Assembly (NCBI RefSeq): GCF_035046485.1
Contig: NC_085138.1
Span: 5,889,409 to 5,953,408, forward strand
DNA: 64,000 nt
Origin: Aedes albopictus
Taxonomy: Eukaryota; Arthropoda; Insecta; Diptera; Culicidae
Direction: 5' to 3'
Shown: piece after piece, positions 12,082-23,859 of the stretch
How the letters are laid out: each line of letters begins with the position of its first letter
Numbering within the stretch: position 1 is the first letter of the stretch
Position numbers and translations under genes: made by a program
The notes under the pieces: generated by a model
What the model was told of the DNA's origin: nothing
The model's database searches: none
What the model saw: only the letters and a program-made list of their open reading frames with translations

Positions 12082-12342
12082 CATCACCTCAATTCGTCGA
12101 GCTGAGTCGATTGGTATATAAGACTTGACCCCTCCGGAGGCTCTATCAAATTTTCGTTTTTGGAGTGAACATATAGCCTTTCGGTACACCTTGGTGTACG
12201 AGAAAGGCAAAAAAAATAAGTTGCGTTTTTGAAGAAAAAAAGCATGAAAAAAAACACTGGGATGACTTTCTGGAAAAGTTCACGGATACATTAGAAAAAG
12301 AAAAATTGAAGACCTATACTTATGGAAAATCGATTTAAAACA

Positions 12343-13345
12343 AATAGATAAATCAAATGGTGATGGTTTCATCTTGTGCACACCTCGAGAAGGGGTTCAT
12401 TTTGCCCCATTTTATCCTAAATCAGCCATTTTCTATGTACTTTCATAACTTTACCGCTAATTTTTATGTATATAAATTGACGAATATGATACTATTATGT
12501 TTACAGAGTAGAGTGATGAAGAGTGTATGCAGTTCTGAGCCTAATAAGTGAACCATTTTGTCCTATTTTACGCTAAATTTATAGTTTTAATGAATGTATG
12601 CCTGTAATTTCAATTAATTCAGATTTTCTTGCACATGAATGAACAAATTTCATGCTATTATATCTACAAAGTTGAATAACGATGATATCATGCTATGTTC
12701 AGTCCAAGTGGCGTATTTTAATCCATTTAACCCTATATTAGTAATATTGGTGAATATAACGTCTATAGCTTCAAATGCTGCAATAATTTAAGCTTATTAT
12801 TGGACAAGTTATATCAGGCCAAACATTTCAATAGGTCCTATCTGCATTTGAGAGCCTCTCTTTATTCACTTTCTCTTTCAATTATTGCAGTGTAATGGTA
12901 CACTTTTCAACTATTTTTGCAATACAAATCAAAAGACGATTGTTTTGACCATCGTTCAATGCAAGGAGACAATCATAATACAGATAAACAGCTGAGATAT
13001 TAACGAAAGAGAGGGAAACCAAAGAGAGCCTCTCTTCTGCAGATTGGACCTTTAGACATGTTTGGCCTGATATGTTATCAGAACTACAGCCCTGAATGAT
13101 GATGAAGTCATGCTGTGACATGTCTAAGTAATGGTCCATTTTACCCCATATCACCCTATACAAGTTATTTAGCAAACAAATCTGTATAAATTAGTTTTAT
13201 AGATATTCTTACAAAGTAATCGACCAATTAGATGTTATCTGATTTGGATGGCAGTGATGAGATGGGGTTCTGAGCTCAAGAAATGGTCCATTTTACCCAA
13301 TTTTACCCTATATTCATAATTTTAATGAAAATAACCCCCTAAATC
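12343..13345. repeat. degenerate ~155-bp tandem repeat
   Basis: Five diverged units are recognisable by the segment GG(T/A)(C/T)CATTTT(A/G)(C/T)CC...TTTTACCCTA at about 12395, 12548, 12708, 13130 and 13286. A gap of one or two units is explained by the MITE at 12814-13070. An inverted relative of the first unit lies at about 15050-15225. No coding potential. Confidence 0.65.
12814..13070. mobile_element. MITE, 257 bp, TA-flanked, ~50-bp TIRs
   Basis: Inverted termini TCAGGCCAAACAT continue into AGGTCC(T/A)ATCTGCA and GAGAG(C/G)CTCTCTTT on each arm. TA lies at 12812-12813 and 13071-13072. It sits inside the ~155-bp tandem repeat. Confidence 0.82.
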
Positions 13346-13439
13346 ATGCTGATGATTTTAAAAATGTCGCTCTAAATCCGATACTGATATTTTTGTATAG
13401 TAAGGTTCAAATTTGACGTTATCAACTTTACATAATGTG

Positions 13440-14885
13440 GTGATGTTATGCAGTGCTTCCAGAGGGATTCTAGAAGATTCCTGACAGGGACACCAGTAGA
13501 ATCCCGACATGTATTCCAAAGAAATCCTGACAGGAGTTCCAGGAAAAATCCTGTCAGAAACAGCTGAAGCATACTGACAGGTATTGTAGGGAGTGTAGAA
13601 TTAGCATAAGTTAAAATACACGTAAATACAAACAAAAAAAAAAAAAAAAAGGTATTGTAGGGTAAGCTTGGCAGAGATAACAGGAATATGCTGACAGGAA
13701 TTCTGGGAAAATCCTGACATGAATTCCGGAAGAACCCTGACAGGAATTCCGGAGGGATGTTGACAGGAATTTCAGAGGAATCCTGGCAGGAATTGCGGAG
13801 AAATCCTGGAATAAATTCCAAAGAATTCCGATGGAAACCTAACAAAAATTCCAGAGGAATCCTAATAAAAGCTCCGGAGGAATGCTACCCGGATTTCCGA
13901 AGATATCCCAACAGGATATCCGGTGTAATCTTGAGGATTATTCCGGTGAAATCCTAACAGGAATTCCGAAGGAAACCTAACAAGAATCCTAACAGGGGCT
14001 CCAGGCAAAATCCCGACAGGGATTCCAGTGCAAATCTGGCAGGAATTTCAAGGGAATATTGGCAATAATTTCTGCAGAATCCTGGGATTCCAGTGAATCC
14101 CGACGTGAATTTTAAGCGGAATCCTGGCAGTAATTCCTTCAAAATTCTGGTTGAAGTTCTAGCGTAATCCTAATAGGGATTCCAGGGGGTTCCATGCAGG
14201 TATTTCAGTGATAATCCTGAAAAGAATTCCAATGTAAATTCTGACAGAGATTCCAACTTATATCCTGGCAAGGATTCCAGTGGAATCCATGATCAGTCCC
14301 AGCAGGATTATCGTGGAATCCCTGTTAGGACTCCTCAGGATCTCTGTCAGGATTCCCCTGTAATTTCTGCCAGTATTCCTCTGGAATCCCTGTTAGGATT
14401 ACGCTAGAATGACTGCCAGGGTTTTGGTGGAATTCCTGCCAGGATTCCGCTAGGATTCACGTCAGGATTCCCACTGAAATCGCAGTCAGGTTTACCACTG
14501 GAATCCTTGTCAGGAGTACCCTGGACTTCCTGCCAAGAATTTCCTAAATCTCTACCAGAAATCATCTGGAGTCCCTGCTATGTTTCTATTAGAATTTCTG
14601 CCAGGATTCTGCTGGAATTATAGCCAAGATTCCCGTAAAACTCCTGCCTGAGCTTTCACCGGAATAACTCTCAGGATTACACCGGATTTCCTGTTTTGAA
14701 ATTTTATTAGAATTCCTCCTGAATTCCTTTTAGGATCCCTCCAGAACCCCTATCTAAATTTCTCCGCAATTCATGTCAGGATTCCTCTGAAATTTCTGTC
14801 TGGATCTTTCCGGAATTCCTGTCAGAGTTCCACTTGAATTCATGTCAGGATTTCTCTCGAATACCTGTCAGGATTCTCCTGTTTG
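13440..14885. repeat. mirrored GGAATTCC-type array
   Basis: From 13440 to about 14170 the units read CTGACAGGAATTCC. From about 14280 to 14885 they read GGAATTCCTGTCAGGATT, the reverse orientation, so the block is a broad inverted duplication of degenerate units. Several frames on both strands here are repeat translations. Confidence 0.75.
13592..13650 (+). mobile_element. 59-bp truncated retroposon with poly-A tail
   Basis: A short unique segment ending in about 18 A residues is bounded by the 12-bp direct repeat GGTATTGTAGGG (13580-13591 and 13651-13662). This is the signature of a severely 5'-truncated non-LTR element insertion. Confidence 0.85.
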
Positions 14886-15049
14886 TAATAATCAGTGATT
14901 AATCATTGATGTTAATAAACGAGATGAGATAAATCATAACGGAACGACGGAACAAACAGACGTAACACTTGCGAAATTTCCATCGACCACGCTTTGAACA
15001 ATCACTTATTAGGCTCAGCACTGCTTGAACTCTTCAGCACTCTATCCTG

Positions 15050-15225
15050 TATACATAATAGTATCATATTCGTCAATTTATATTCATAAAAATAGGCGGC
15101 GCGTAGAGTTACGGTATACACCAATTGAAAACGACTGATTTAGGGTAAAATGGGGCAAAATGAACCCCTTCCCGAGGTCTGCATAAGATCAAACTATCAC
15201 CATTCGATTTATTGGCCCATTTTCC
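15050..15225 (-). repeat. inverted copy of the 12345-12500 unit
   Basis: Contains the reverse complement of the segment around 12345-12430 (for example GGGGCAAAATGAACCCCTTC against GAAGGGGTTCATTTTGCCCC), continuing into the flanking AT-rich part. The two copies bracket the array region as distant inverted repeats about 2.7 kb apart. Confidence 0.7.
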
Positions 15226-15489
15226 ATGGAAATGAGTTTCGAAACCAGCGGCTTCTAAATAAGTCCGATTACGGGCGCGTTTCTGCCCGCTGTGCATTGT
15301 CGCTATTGAAATCATGACGTAATGCTCGTTTGGCTACAGTGTTCTTCGCCTCCGCGAGTCTATGGAATCTATAGTGTCTATACTTTCTAGTCGTACTGCA
15401 GCGTGTCCTATTTATGTTTTTTTTTGTATTTATAAAATTTTCGTTTTTTGTTCGCACTGAGGTTCCAATTATTCGGACCAATCATTAAA

Positions 15490-15722
15490 TATGTATACGC
15501 ATGAATTTCTGTCCGTTATGTTATGGATTTGAGAACTGCTGAACCGATCAGCGTGAAATTTTGTATGTGGGTACTTTTGAGGCCGGGGAAGATTCTTAGC
15601 ATAGTGTGAGACTCATCGGAACTCTGGAAAAAGGAGCTCTCATACAGATGAAGTTGCGGGTGGACTTCTCTATGACAGAAAACAGTAGGCAGGCAGTACG
15701 ATGTTTTTCGGGACAGCTAGTA
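15490..15722 (-). repeat. dispersed CTGTCCCGGC repeat, reverse copy
   Basis: Ends with CGGGACAGCTAGTAG, the complement of the head seen at 8250. It carries the GTAGGCAGGCAGTACGA segment shared (in complement) with the 49386 copy. Confidence 0.65.
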
Positions 15723-17176
15723 GTTGTATAAACGTCATTAGATTATTCCTTCTGTAACTTTTAAGCTTTTACGTTATACTCTGTAAACAATACTCCGTTA
15801 ACAATTCCCCCTAGTATACTTTGGTCCTTACTGTAGTGATCGAAATATTCTTGGATCTTTTTCGCGAATCATTTCATTTTCAATTCAATACACCTCACAT
15901 TTTACTTTGAAACACATTAATTATCGCGAAAGCTAACCAACAAACTGACGTTCACATTCGAATCCTCATTAGACGCCTACTATTATTCAACTTTCTCTAC
16001 AACGACGGTCTTTATAATTCACATCTCTACTCCTTAATGCATTTGCTTATGTCGTACTTTCTTGAACAGGATTATATTAAGATTATCCTATATTTATTAT
16101 CCCATATGATCCCTACACATACAAAATTAAAAAAAATGTGGCCAATCAGTTTTTTTTCTCCCTAGAAACAATTTAGTTTATGAGCAGACCCTTATTCAGT
16201 CTATCGAAACAAGGAGAACTTTTGCCATTCGAAGCAGCTTTGTAGTTTTTTGGAAACCTGTTAAATTTAAAGTTTGCTTCAATACTTTTTCAGTAAATTT
16301 GAATTATACGGCAATGTTTTAACGAGTTTGCTTAAACAAAAGCCCGAATGACGAAGAAAACAAATTTGCCGCAAATAACAAAGGTACTTTCTAAAAATAT
16401 GGCGAAAAAATGTAAAAATTCTTGAATTTTACAAATGTTTAACATTGTTTTATTTGTTCACACATATAATTTTATGCTGTTGTTAAACATCCAGGAAAAT
16501 TTTTGATCGCCTAACTCCTGAAGGTTTCAATTTTACCGTGACCAAGCATTACAATGCAAAGCGCCGGATGAGTCCGCCCTGCTCCCATCCAAAATGACGG
16601 TGAAATTTATGGTGGCGATAAAATTTCCTATCGATTGAACTTGAACCGCTTTCGCGAGCTTCATTTGCACGACAGCAGCGCCAACACGAGAGAGATAGGT
16701 ATAGATGGGACATCCCAGTTGGCTGTGATCGAGATTGTGTGCAGCCAAGCCACCATCAAGTTGGCCATGGGGGAGTTTTGCTTTATGATTTTCCCCTGGT
16801 GCATAATTAAAGAGACATTGGAATAGCGGATGGTTGTGGGTCAGTGTAGTGGCGGAGGGTTTTCGATCTGACCACAAAACATACGACCGTCGTCGGGCGA
16901 TGGCATGGCGGCGGCTGCTGCGGTAATGTTTTCCTATCGGTAATGTTTAATTTTGAAAATTGGTAACATGGGGAAAACTGTTGATTGCTGCGATGTGGAT
17001 GGTCGGTCATCGTTGGGCTACTGTGGTTAAGCAAATATTTGCCATAAAATTTTCGCGGAAATTAATGTTCATTTAGCGAGTATTGATTTATGAAATGTTG
17101 CATTCGATACTGTTGTGAGTGAAAAGTAAACGTGTTTGGTTAAATAAACAACTTAAAATTTTTAGGTAGATGAATT
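15723..17176. other. intergenic region downstream of the GALNT gene
   Basis: No supported gene. The 16530-17030 stretch is less AT-rich and has overlapping frames on both strands (16533-16877 minus, 16635-16826 plus), but neither shows a domain. Because the frames overlap in antisense and lack splice context, I treat them as chance. Confidence 0.4.
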
Positions 17177-17187
17177 CTAATATGATT

Positions 17188-17366
17188 TTTTTTATCTGTA
17201 TTAACAAGATTTTTTGCCCTAGGCTAGTTCATCGCGGGACCCACGCTTTACTTCCCTTCCGAAGGAAGAACTCACATTTCTGCGAGTATGTCGGGAGTAG
17301 GTTTCGATCCCAGGTCCTCGGCGCGATAGTCAAGTGTTCTACCCATCACACCAGGTCCTCTCCACG
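17188..17366 (-). mobile_element. tRNA-derived SINE
   Basis: On the minus strand a tRNA-like head starts GGAGAGGACCTGGTGTGATG with an A-box-like segment and the B box GGGATCGAAACC. The direct repeat CTAATATGATT lies at 17177-17187 and 17367-17377. It sits about 90 bp past the GALNT stop codon, so it may fall within or beyond that gene's 3' UTR. Confidence 0.75.
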
Positions 17367-17457
17367 CTAATATGATTATTTGTTGTCAGATTGATCAAAT
17401 TTGTGTATCGCTTACAGTAAAAATGGCAGCACAGCATTGGGTTGAAGCTTATTCAGA

Positions 17458-19533
17458 CTATATTATCAAATTACTCGCATTGAAGTACTGAATCGTCCAC
17501 TTTTGTCGCAAAATCGTCTCACTACACTTTCTCAAATCTAAGTTTTGTCCACTCCATTCCAAACATTTCCCACTGTGCACGTGTCTGAACTGTTGCGTCT
17601 TTTGCTCATAAATCCACAGCTGATTGCCTTTCATTCGATGGCAGCGATTCATTTCCAACCTCTTTCCATCGTAATCCAGACAATGATCTTTACGCGTGAT
17701 CTCTCCCTGGTTCGAGAAATACCACTGTTGACGGCGTCCTTGACCGTGGCACAAACCTACACCACATTTGTTCTGCTGAAGTGGCCAGTCGAGGCATTGG
17801 TCAGCACCTTCCGCTACGCTTCGAATCTCTCCTCGTCCCACAGCCTTGGATGGATCGAACTGCTCCGGGAAGACGTTTTCCATGTACCATCGGAACGATT
17901 TGCAGTTCAAGTGTTGCCTAAGTAGCTTTCGTGAAGAGACGTCTCCGAAATCTCCACGTTTGCTCAAACCTCCGAAAGATTCATAATAGTATTGGGCGTA
18001 TTCGTCCATCCAAACTTCGGCTAGGCGAACCATGTTGCGTTTGATGACTGCAGAGGAGTGCTGCAAATGATTTGATGAAGTTATTGAAGTGAAGAATGAT
18101 GAATCACCCTCGAAAAACTTACAGATATGTAAGGATGCTTTCGTTTCTGGACGTGAGCAACCCTCGAGCAGGGTACGATCTGCATGGAACCGCCACACAT
18201 CCACGTTTTGAACGAAAGTTCCAAGTGTTCGGCTCCGTAAGTTTCGAACCCCTCGTCGTACCATCCCAAGTGGGCAAAGAATGCCTTATCGATGGTGAAC
18301 AGGCCACCTGGCATCACCGGAGTATCGAACGGTTCCAGTGGGTTTTCAGCCTGTTGTTTCCGTTCCGTTCGAAGCTCCCATTGGAAGTTACCCAACCAGT
18401 CGAACTTTCCGTACAAGTGTTGTGACAATTCAGTGTCCAGGGTCATCGTGTCACCTTGGATCCAGTCCATCGCAGGAATTGCGATGGTTTTTGAATTTCG
18501 TGCAACGCGGTCCAGAAGTGGTTCCAGCCATCCTGAAGTAGAATATCTGTTTTTATTCTTTATCCTTGTGTGGTGACCATTCAAGTGCTACGCAAACTTT
18601 TAAAAGTGAAACGAACTTTAGAGGAAGAGGTCTGAGATGTTCTATCAACTTCGTCTACGTAATTTATGAACAGCGCCTTAACATATCTATACCTACTTCG
18701 CACTCAACGTGAGCATCCAGGAACGTTATGATCTGCGCTGTAGTATTCCACGCTCCAAGCATTTTCGCCCGAATCAATCCTAGTCGTTTGGTGGCTCGTA
18801 CAATTCGAACCTTCGAATATGACCGAAAGTATTCATCCAGCTGCGTTTTCGTGTGCGCTGTATAGAAGAATATTGTTACATATTGCTTCGAAGTTCTACA
18901 CCAAATCATTGACATCAACTCACACAAGAACGAAAAGTCATCCACGAGCACAATTTCCTTCACAAGGCCGGGAGGAGATCGATCCAGGATCGAATGGACA
19001 GTCCGTAATAGTACTGACCAAGCTTCGTTGTAGAACACCACTACAATCGAAGTCTCGGGCAGCTCACGTAGGAACCGATCCGCCTGTTTGCACCAATTGT
19101 CTCGATAGTCCGGAAGCCGCCGCCTCACCGATATCATATCCGATAGGACCTGGTTGAATCCCTGATCATTGTAACCTTCTTCAATCAGATTTGCTAATGC
19201 TGCGTTTGTGCTTCCGAGAGTTACAGTAGATCCCATGTCTCCCGGAGGTGTTGGCTGCTTCGGGTTCAATGCCTGAGAGGTACGCTTAAGACGTTCCGCT
19301 GGGTCATGGTCGCTTCGACCCGGTTCTATGACACAGTCAACATTGTCAATCGTTCTGTACCAGAACTGCACCACTAGTCTACAAGATACAACGATCCAAA
19401 CCAGCACACCGGCACACAAGTGCTTCTTCTTCTTCAGAATCTGGAGTGGAATCGGAACAGAGGAACCCGTATTTGGTTAGTAATGTATCAAATGAACACC
19501 TAATAAGTTTTAAATGACGATTACCTGAATCAT
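17458..19533 (-). CDS. polypeptide N-acetylgalactosaminyltransferase (five exons)
   Basis: Predicted Golgi type II membrane enzyme that starts mucin-type O-glycosylation by moving GalNAc from UDP-GalNAc to Ser/Thr. Exons in transcript order: 19533-19525, 19440-18924, 18857-18693, 18532-18123, 18060-17458. All introns are GT-AG (84, 66, 160 and 62 nt) and the spliced frame gives 567 residues, typical for the family. A short K-rich tail precedes a membrane segment (~11-31). The GT-A domain has TSIVVVFYNEAW (~134-144), VDDFS (~169-173), the metal-binding DAH (223-225), GGLF (~306), CGG (343-345) and PCSRVAH (351-357). A ricin-type lectin domain (~448-560) has three CLD/CLE and QxW-type repeats. 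Oddity: the usual WGGEN motif reads YGAEH (329-333). The 66-nt intron keeps the frame open, so unspliced DNA looks like one ORF. The ATG was chosen because three codons then a GTAATC donor join the anchor in frame. The paralogue is not assigned. Confidence 0.93.
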
Positions 19534-19566
19534 GATCTACTCTACGTAGAAGTAACACTTGAAAGT

Positions 19567-19604
19567 AACTGAAACGAGATCGCCCGTTCAGGTGCTGTTT
19601 TATG
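19567..19604 (-). promoter_or_regulatory. core promoter of the GALNT gene
   Basis: On the minus strand an insect-type initiator TCAGTT has its A at 19570. The TATA-like ATAAAA begins about 33 bases upstream (near 19603), giving a 37-nt 5' UTR before the ATG at 19533. Spacing is right for TATA-Inr promoters; use is inferred. Confidence 0.5.
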
Positions 19605-21555
19605 GTTTGCAGGTCAAGAGTACGGTGAAGTGCGTCAAAACAATAAACAGATAGTACGCAATGCGTGTGTTCTATTCTTCAGTTTTTATCGTTTACTACG
19701 TAGTTGCGCTTGTGTACAAATATGACTGAAAAGTTTGGTACCGTTCTGCGAGACACAACTTATCTAAATGGACAAACAACTTTTTCGTAGCATATTAATG
19801 AATGAACGGCCGGCGCGTTGTAACACATTCCGAGAGATCCACATTTTGCACAGTGAGCTGATTTCGTGCACAAGGTGGGTGAAATTTATTACACTGCTCT
19901 GGAATCTCCATTCAAGTAGAGCCCATGTAGGAAAAATCTTTTTGGGTACCTCCATTTAAGTAATGTTACCTATACGGAATTTGATTTTGTTCAAAACACT
20001 TGGGTTAGGGATTGGGTTGGTTAACGGGAAAAAAGCAGTGTGTGGAGTAAAGTGGAAATTAGGGTGTGTTCAGAAATGAGGCATAGAAGGGGGAGGGGGT
20101 GGGGTTGTTGAAGGGTTCCTATTTTAGGTCCTCCAAAAAACTTTCTTGAGAATATGTCATCGGATATACATACATAACTTGTGTGTTCGACTGAAATTCG
20201 TGCTAACACAGCCTCATGCAACTATGTGCTGTCAAGTGGTGAGTACAATGTTTGTTCTAGAATCTTGAAGAACTCCCTTAAGTATATTTACAATAGGATC
20301 TACAGACGCAATCAGCCTAGAACGTCTTGAATTCCTTCTGAAACCGCATGAATTACTATAAATCGCTCCTGAAATTGCCCCGAAGTTGAGAGCAGTGATC
20401 CAAAATGTATTGTCCCCAAAGTTTAGCCCCCCAGATGAACACTCCCAATTAACGCTGATCCGGCTCCAGAATCATTGCTGAGTACTTCATTTGCTGTGAG
20501 GGATAGCGGCGCTAAGGGGGACCCAACAGAAATGACTACCAAATCAATGAACAACAACAACTGCAACCGCCCCAATCTCGAGCGATTGTAAAAAAAATTT
20601 AAAAAAAAATGTACTTTTCGGATGTGATATTTTGTGGAAAAGCTAAATGAATCCTTAAAATAGATTATTTATTAGTTCTTATACTTAGCTGCGTTTTCCA
20701 TGTGCAGATTTTCAGGATTACTCTTCCTGTTTTTTCTTCTTTTTTTTTCACAAAATAAAAACGAACTTCCTAGTCTTCACTATACACTTCAATGTCACTT
20801 ACTAAGAACTCCCTAAATAACTCAACTTCTTATTAACAACTCTTAAAAAAATTCTAAGCACTTCCTCGATCAAGGGTCCGGCAGCGGTTTTTATATCCTG
20901 AGATTTCAACCTACACATCAACTCTCATTACAATACATATGCACTACACTTTTCAATCATCCCCACTCTGGAATCAGAAAAGAATCCTGGAGTTCCTGAG
21001 CTGGAAAGAGATGTGTATATATCCTTCTTTCATTTGTGCTGTTTCCCCATATGATGTCTTTTTGAATCAAAGAGATTCATTTGACCAATCATATTCATCA
21101 TATTTCCCCTTTTGGTTGATTACATGAACTCAAACGGTTCATTTGACCAATCGCATTCCAAAATTTTCCCCCCGAACTTGCATGCGTTTCAGCCCCTGCG
21201 CCTAGAAAAAATCTTGAGCTCGGGATAAACTTTGATTTTTCATGGCGAGTTAAAAACAAATATTCAAATCTAATGAAACTTCGATTCTATTGGAACCCAA
21301 CCCGTTTCTACACACCAAAAGTATATTTTTAAACCGATAGTTTTTCTCGTCCTTAAAAACTAAACATCATTCCATATCCCTTGTGTTCCCATAAAAATCG
21401 AACCCATCATTTTATAATTTGAAGGCAAACCATCCTCATGAAGTCCGACCCTAAAGGGGCCTTTTTCTATTTTTCAATCCGACCACGTCCGAGATAATTA
21501 TCCATGACAAAAAAAAAAGTTTTCGTTCAGCATCGGGATAATTCGGGTCCCTAAA
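19605..21555. other. intergenic region upstream of the GALNT gene
   Basis: No supported gene. Frames at 19764-19955 (minus) and 19768-19959 (plus) are mutual antisense shadows. At 21070-21165 a segment ATTCATTTGACCAATC is present twice, ~65 bp apart. Upstream regulatory sequence is possible but not demonstrable from sequence alone. Confidence 0.4.
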
Positions 21556-21559
21556 AACA

Positions 21560-22035
21560 ATGGTGGGGAGAGATCGAGTCAGCATCGGAATATTTATCCG
21601 TGACGAATGGAAGGGAGAGATCGGATCCACGATCGGTCTTGATCGGGATGCGGGTCCTACAGAATATCCCTAAAGAGTGGTGGGGAGAGTTCGGTTCAAC
21701 TTCGGACTTTTTATCCGTGACGAATGAAAGAGAGAGATCGGATCCATATTCGTTCAACTTCGGAATATTTATCCGTGATGAATGGAAGGGAGAGATCGGA
21801 TTCACGATCGGTCTGGATCGGGATACTACGGATCCTACAAAATATCCCTAAAGGGTGGTGGGGAGAGATCGGTTCAACTTCGGAATTTTTTATCCGTGAC
21901 GAATGAAAGAGAGAGATCGGATCCACGATTATTCTTGATCGGGATAATACGGATCCTACAAAATATCCCTAAAGAGTGGTGGGGAGAGATCGGTTCACCT
22001 TCGGAAATATTTATTCGAAATATGGTGAGGGGGTA
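21560..22035. repeat. ~120-bp tandem minisatellite, about four copies
   Basis: Units start GGTGGGGAGAGATCGG at about 21562, 21679, 21855 and 21976. Each contains TTATCCGTGACGAATG, GATCGG(T/A)T and TACAAAATATCCCTAAAG. The second unit has an internal duplication (about 55 bp). All six nearby frames on both strands are repeat translations. Confidence 0.88.
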
Positions 22036-22765
22036 TGATATTCCAAATTTGCACCCCTTTCCCATAAATAAAATTTTTACACACTATCAATATAAAGTGG
22101 TGGGGATAAGATCTAATTCGTGATAAAAATGAAGTTTTCCCAATTGATTGATTCGTACTCAAATGTATGAAGAAAATGTCTCGTACTCAAATTCGTTCGA
22201 GAACCCCTGTAGTACGAATACTCATAATCACAGTTGGATCGATTGTTCCTTACCCCAGGCTCTCGCCTTGAATAAGTGGCTGAATCTATGCCTTGTATGA
22301 ATCATTGAATGGATTCCTATCTCCATCTATCGAAACATATGCCATGTTCCATAAGGGGTAATCTGTTCTAAATGGAAGAACAAAAAGAAAACCCAAGACG
22401 GACTGTCGCTTGCAACACGCATTGCGTTTTGATCGCGCGTCCGATCGATATTTCTCCAAACATAAACAACTCTCAGCTAAACGCCATACTATCGGTGGTT
22501 GTTCTAGAGGAAGAGTGTTTATAAATATTGTCGCATATGGTGTATGCAAAGTTTTCTCCCCTTGAACTTGAAAAATATTCAAAGTCAGGGCTATATGTGG
22601 CTTGTTATGCTCGCAGTGGCGAGTGGATCTAGGCCAAATCGATTCAATTCTAATTGAATGGTCCAAAGTAAATTTGGACACTCAAAAACACTCAACTACT
22701 GCTTTTAATCAAATATGCCAACTTGTAACAAACTGCCTTTTTACAATGGGCAGTTTGTTGCACAA
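22036..22765. other. anonymous intergenic sequence
   Basis: The minus-strand frame at 22286-22681 (131 codons) is open but has no recognised domain or flanking splice sites. A small palindromic segment near 22720-22760 repeats TGCCxxTTTGTAACAAACTGCC-like sequence in both orientations. Possibly part of a degraded element. Confidence 0.35.
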
Positions 22766-23170
22766 CAACAATGTGATCGAGAGTGGAGAGGCAGAGAGAA
22801 CGGCGTTCAACCCGTTCGCGTGAGGAGGACTGGCGAGATCGCCACTACGAGGGACTGTTGGCAGAAGTTCAAAAGGAGGAGCAAGAGGCGGTGCAGCACT
22901 GGGCGACGAAGCGCAGATGACCGGTGCGGACCTCACACGGGTGCTGATCCGCAATAGGAGCGGACTACCAAAGATGTTGGTACTTGCCGAAAAGCTGGAC
23001 GAGCTGATCGGCTACACGGACTACCATCAGCCAGGATCTGAAACAGGACTGGAGAGATGATGCTAGTGCTGAAGAAGGAGGCGGAAAAGAAGGCACCTCC
23101 TACAAAGCACCAGCTGAAGAGGTACAGGGCCGAAAAGTGCAGGTGAGAGTAAAAACCTGGATGAGATCTC
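22766..23170 (+). pseudogene. decayed coding fragment, unidentified
   Basis: GC-richer stretch whose frames, read with shifts, give a charged, helix-forming peptide (REEDWRDRHYEGLLAEVQK) and then a 47-residue frame from the ATG near 22917. It resembles the coiled regions of retroelement gag or ORF1 proteins and lies 0.7 kb upstream of LINE debris, but no specific family is recognised. Stops and frame shifts make it non-functional. Confidence 0.35.
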
Positions 23171-23855
23171 CGACGTAGTACTTAAGAGAGTTTGACTGAT
23201 ATGTGTGATCTAGCTACTTTATCGGCGCTGCAGTCTTGGGAATCAAAACGGCAGTTTTAGATTTGTCCCGACGTTTCGACTCTGTTTCGAATCTTCTTCG
23301 CAGAGTATAACCCGCCTCCCTGTCGCGCTTTCCCGTTCGTAAGTGGGTGGCTTAAGCGCCACTCCTAAAGGAGACCACCCAACAGTTTGCAGGTTTGCCC
23401 GGCCTGAGACCCTTCCGGGGAATGGGTTAATTTTTAGAACAGGGGAAAGAAGCTGACTGGCTGCGTTAAACTTTCCGCAGTACTTCAGAAGGGACGAAAG
23501 ATCATCAATGCCCTAGAAGTTACAAATACAAACTCCTTGAATGCTTCAAAACCGAAATCAACTAGGCGGAGTTTTATCATCATCGGCCCAGTCCAAAAGT
23601 CTCTCCAAATCAAACCACTTCCAATTGGAGAGGGTCAAAAGGTCGATTTCGGGCCGACTTACCCCGTACAACAAAATCAAATTACAAGGAAACGATCACG
23701 AACTACATGAAAATCCCTCACAAGACACTAATTTCTCGGTACTCTACACATTAACGGAAAACGTTTGGGAACTACTGTTGCATTTATTAAACGACACTAC
23801 AAATGTTTTTACATGCTATAAAATACCAAACGCAGAAATCGATTTTCTTTAGGAA
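23171..23855. other. unassigned sequence between two decayed fragments
   Basis: Moderate-complexity sequence with a 103-codon plus frame (23541-23852) that shows no recognisable domain. It may be the rest of the same dead element or a separate insertion. Confidence 0.35.
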
Positions 23856-23859
23856 TTCC

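Larger units (their letters stand above)
8886..12213 (+). mobile_element. ~3.3-kb composite repeat element, copy A
   Basis: Begins with a CACCTAGAGGTG hairpin followed by GTGCCTTTCTCGTCG. It ends in a stem-loop, GCCTTTCGGTACACC pairing with GGTGTACGAGAAAGGC, so both termini carry the inverted motif TGCCTTTCTCGT. The body is about a dozen diverged ~150-bp units, each with a GCATGCATGGGTTT-like segment, a CCACTTCCGGCGGGACA segment and ACCGGTTCCGG boxes. The 3' part has a unique ATAACTCCGGAACGGCTGG segment and a (CA)n tract. A second copy lies at 39818-43120. No transposase is present, so it would be non-autonomous. Confidence 0.75.

Noticed and set aside
16533..16877. 114-codon minus frame as a gene downstream of GALNT
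   Set aside because: No domain, overlapping plus frame, no splice or polyadenylation support.
17545..17925. 126-codon plus-strand frame over the GALNT gene
   Set aside because: Antisense shadow of the last GALNT exon, whose lectin and catalytic motifs are clear on the minus strand.
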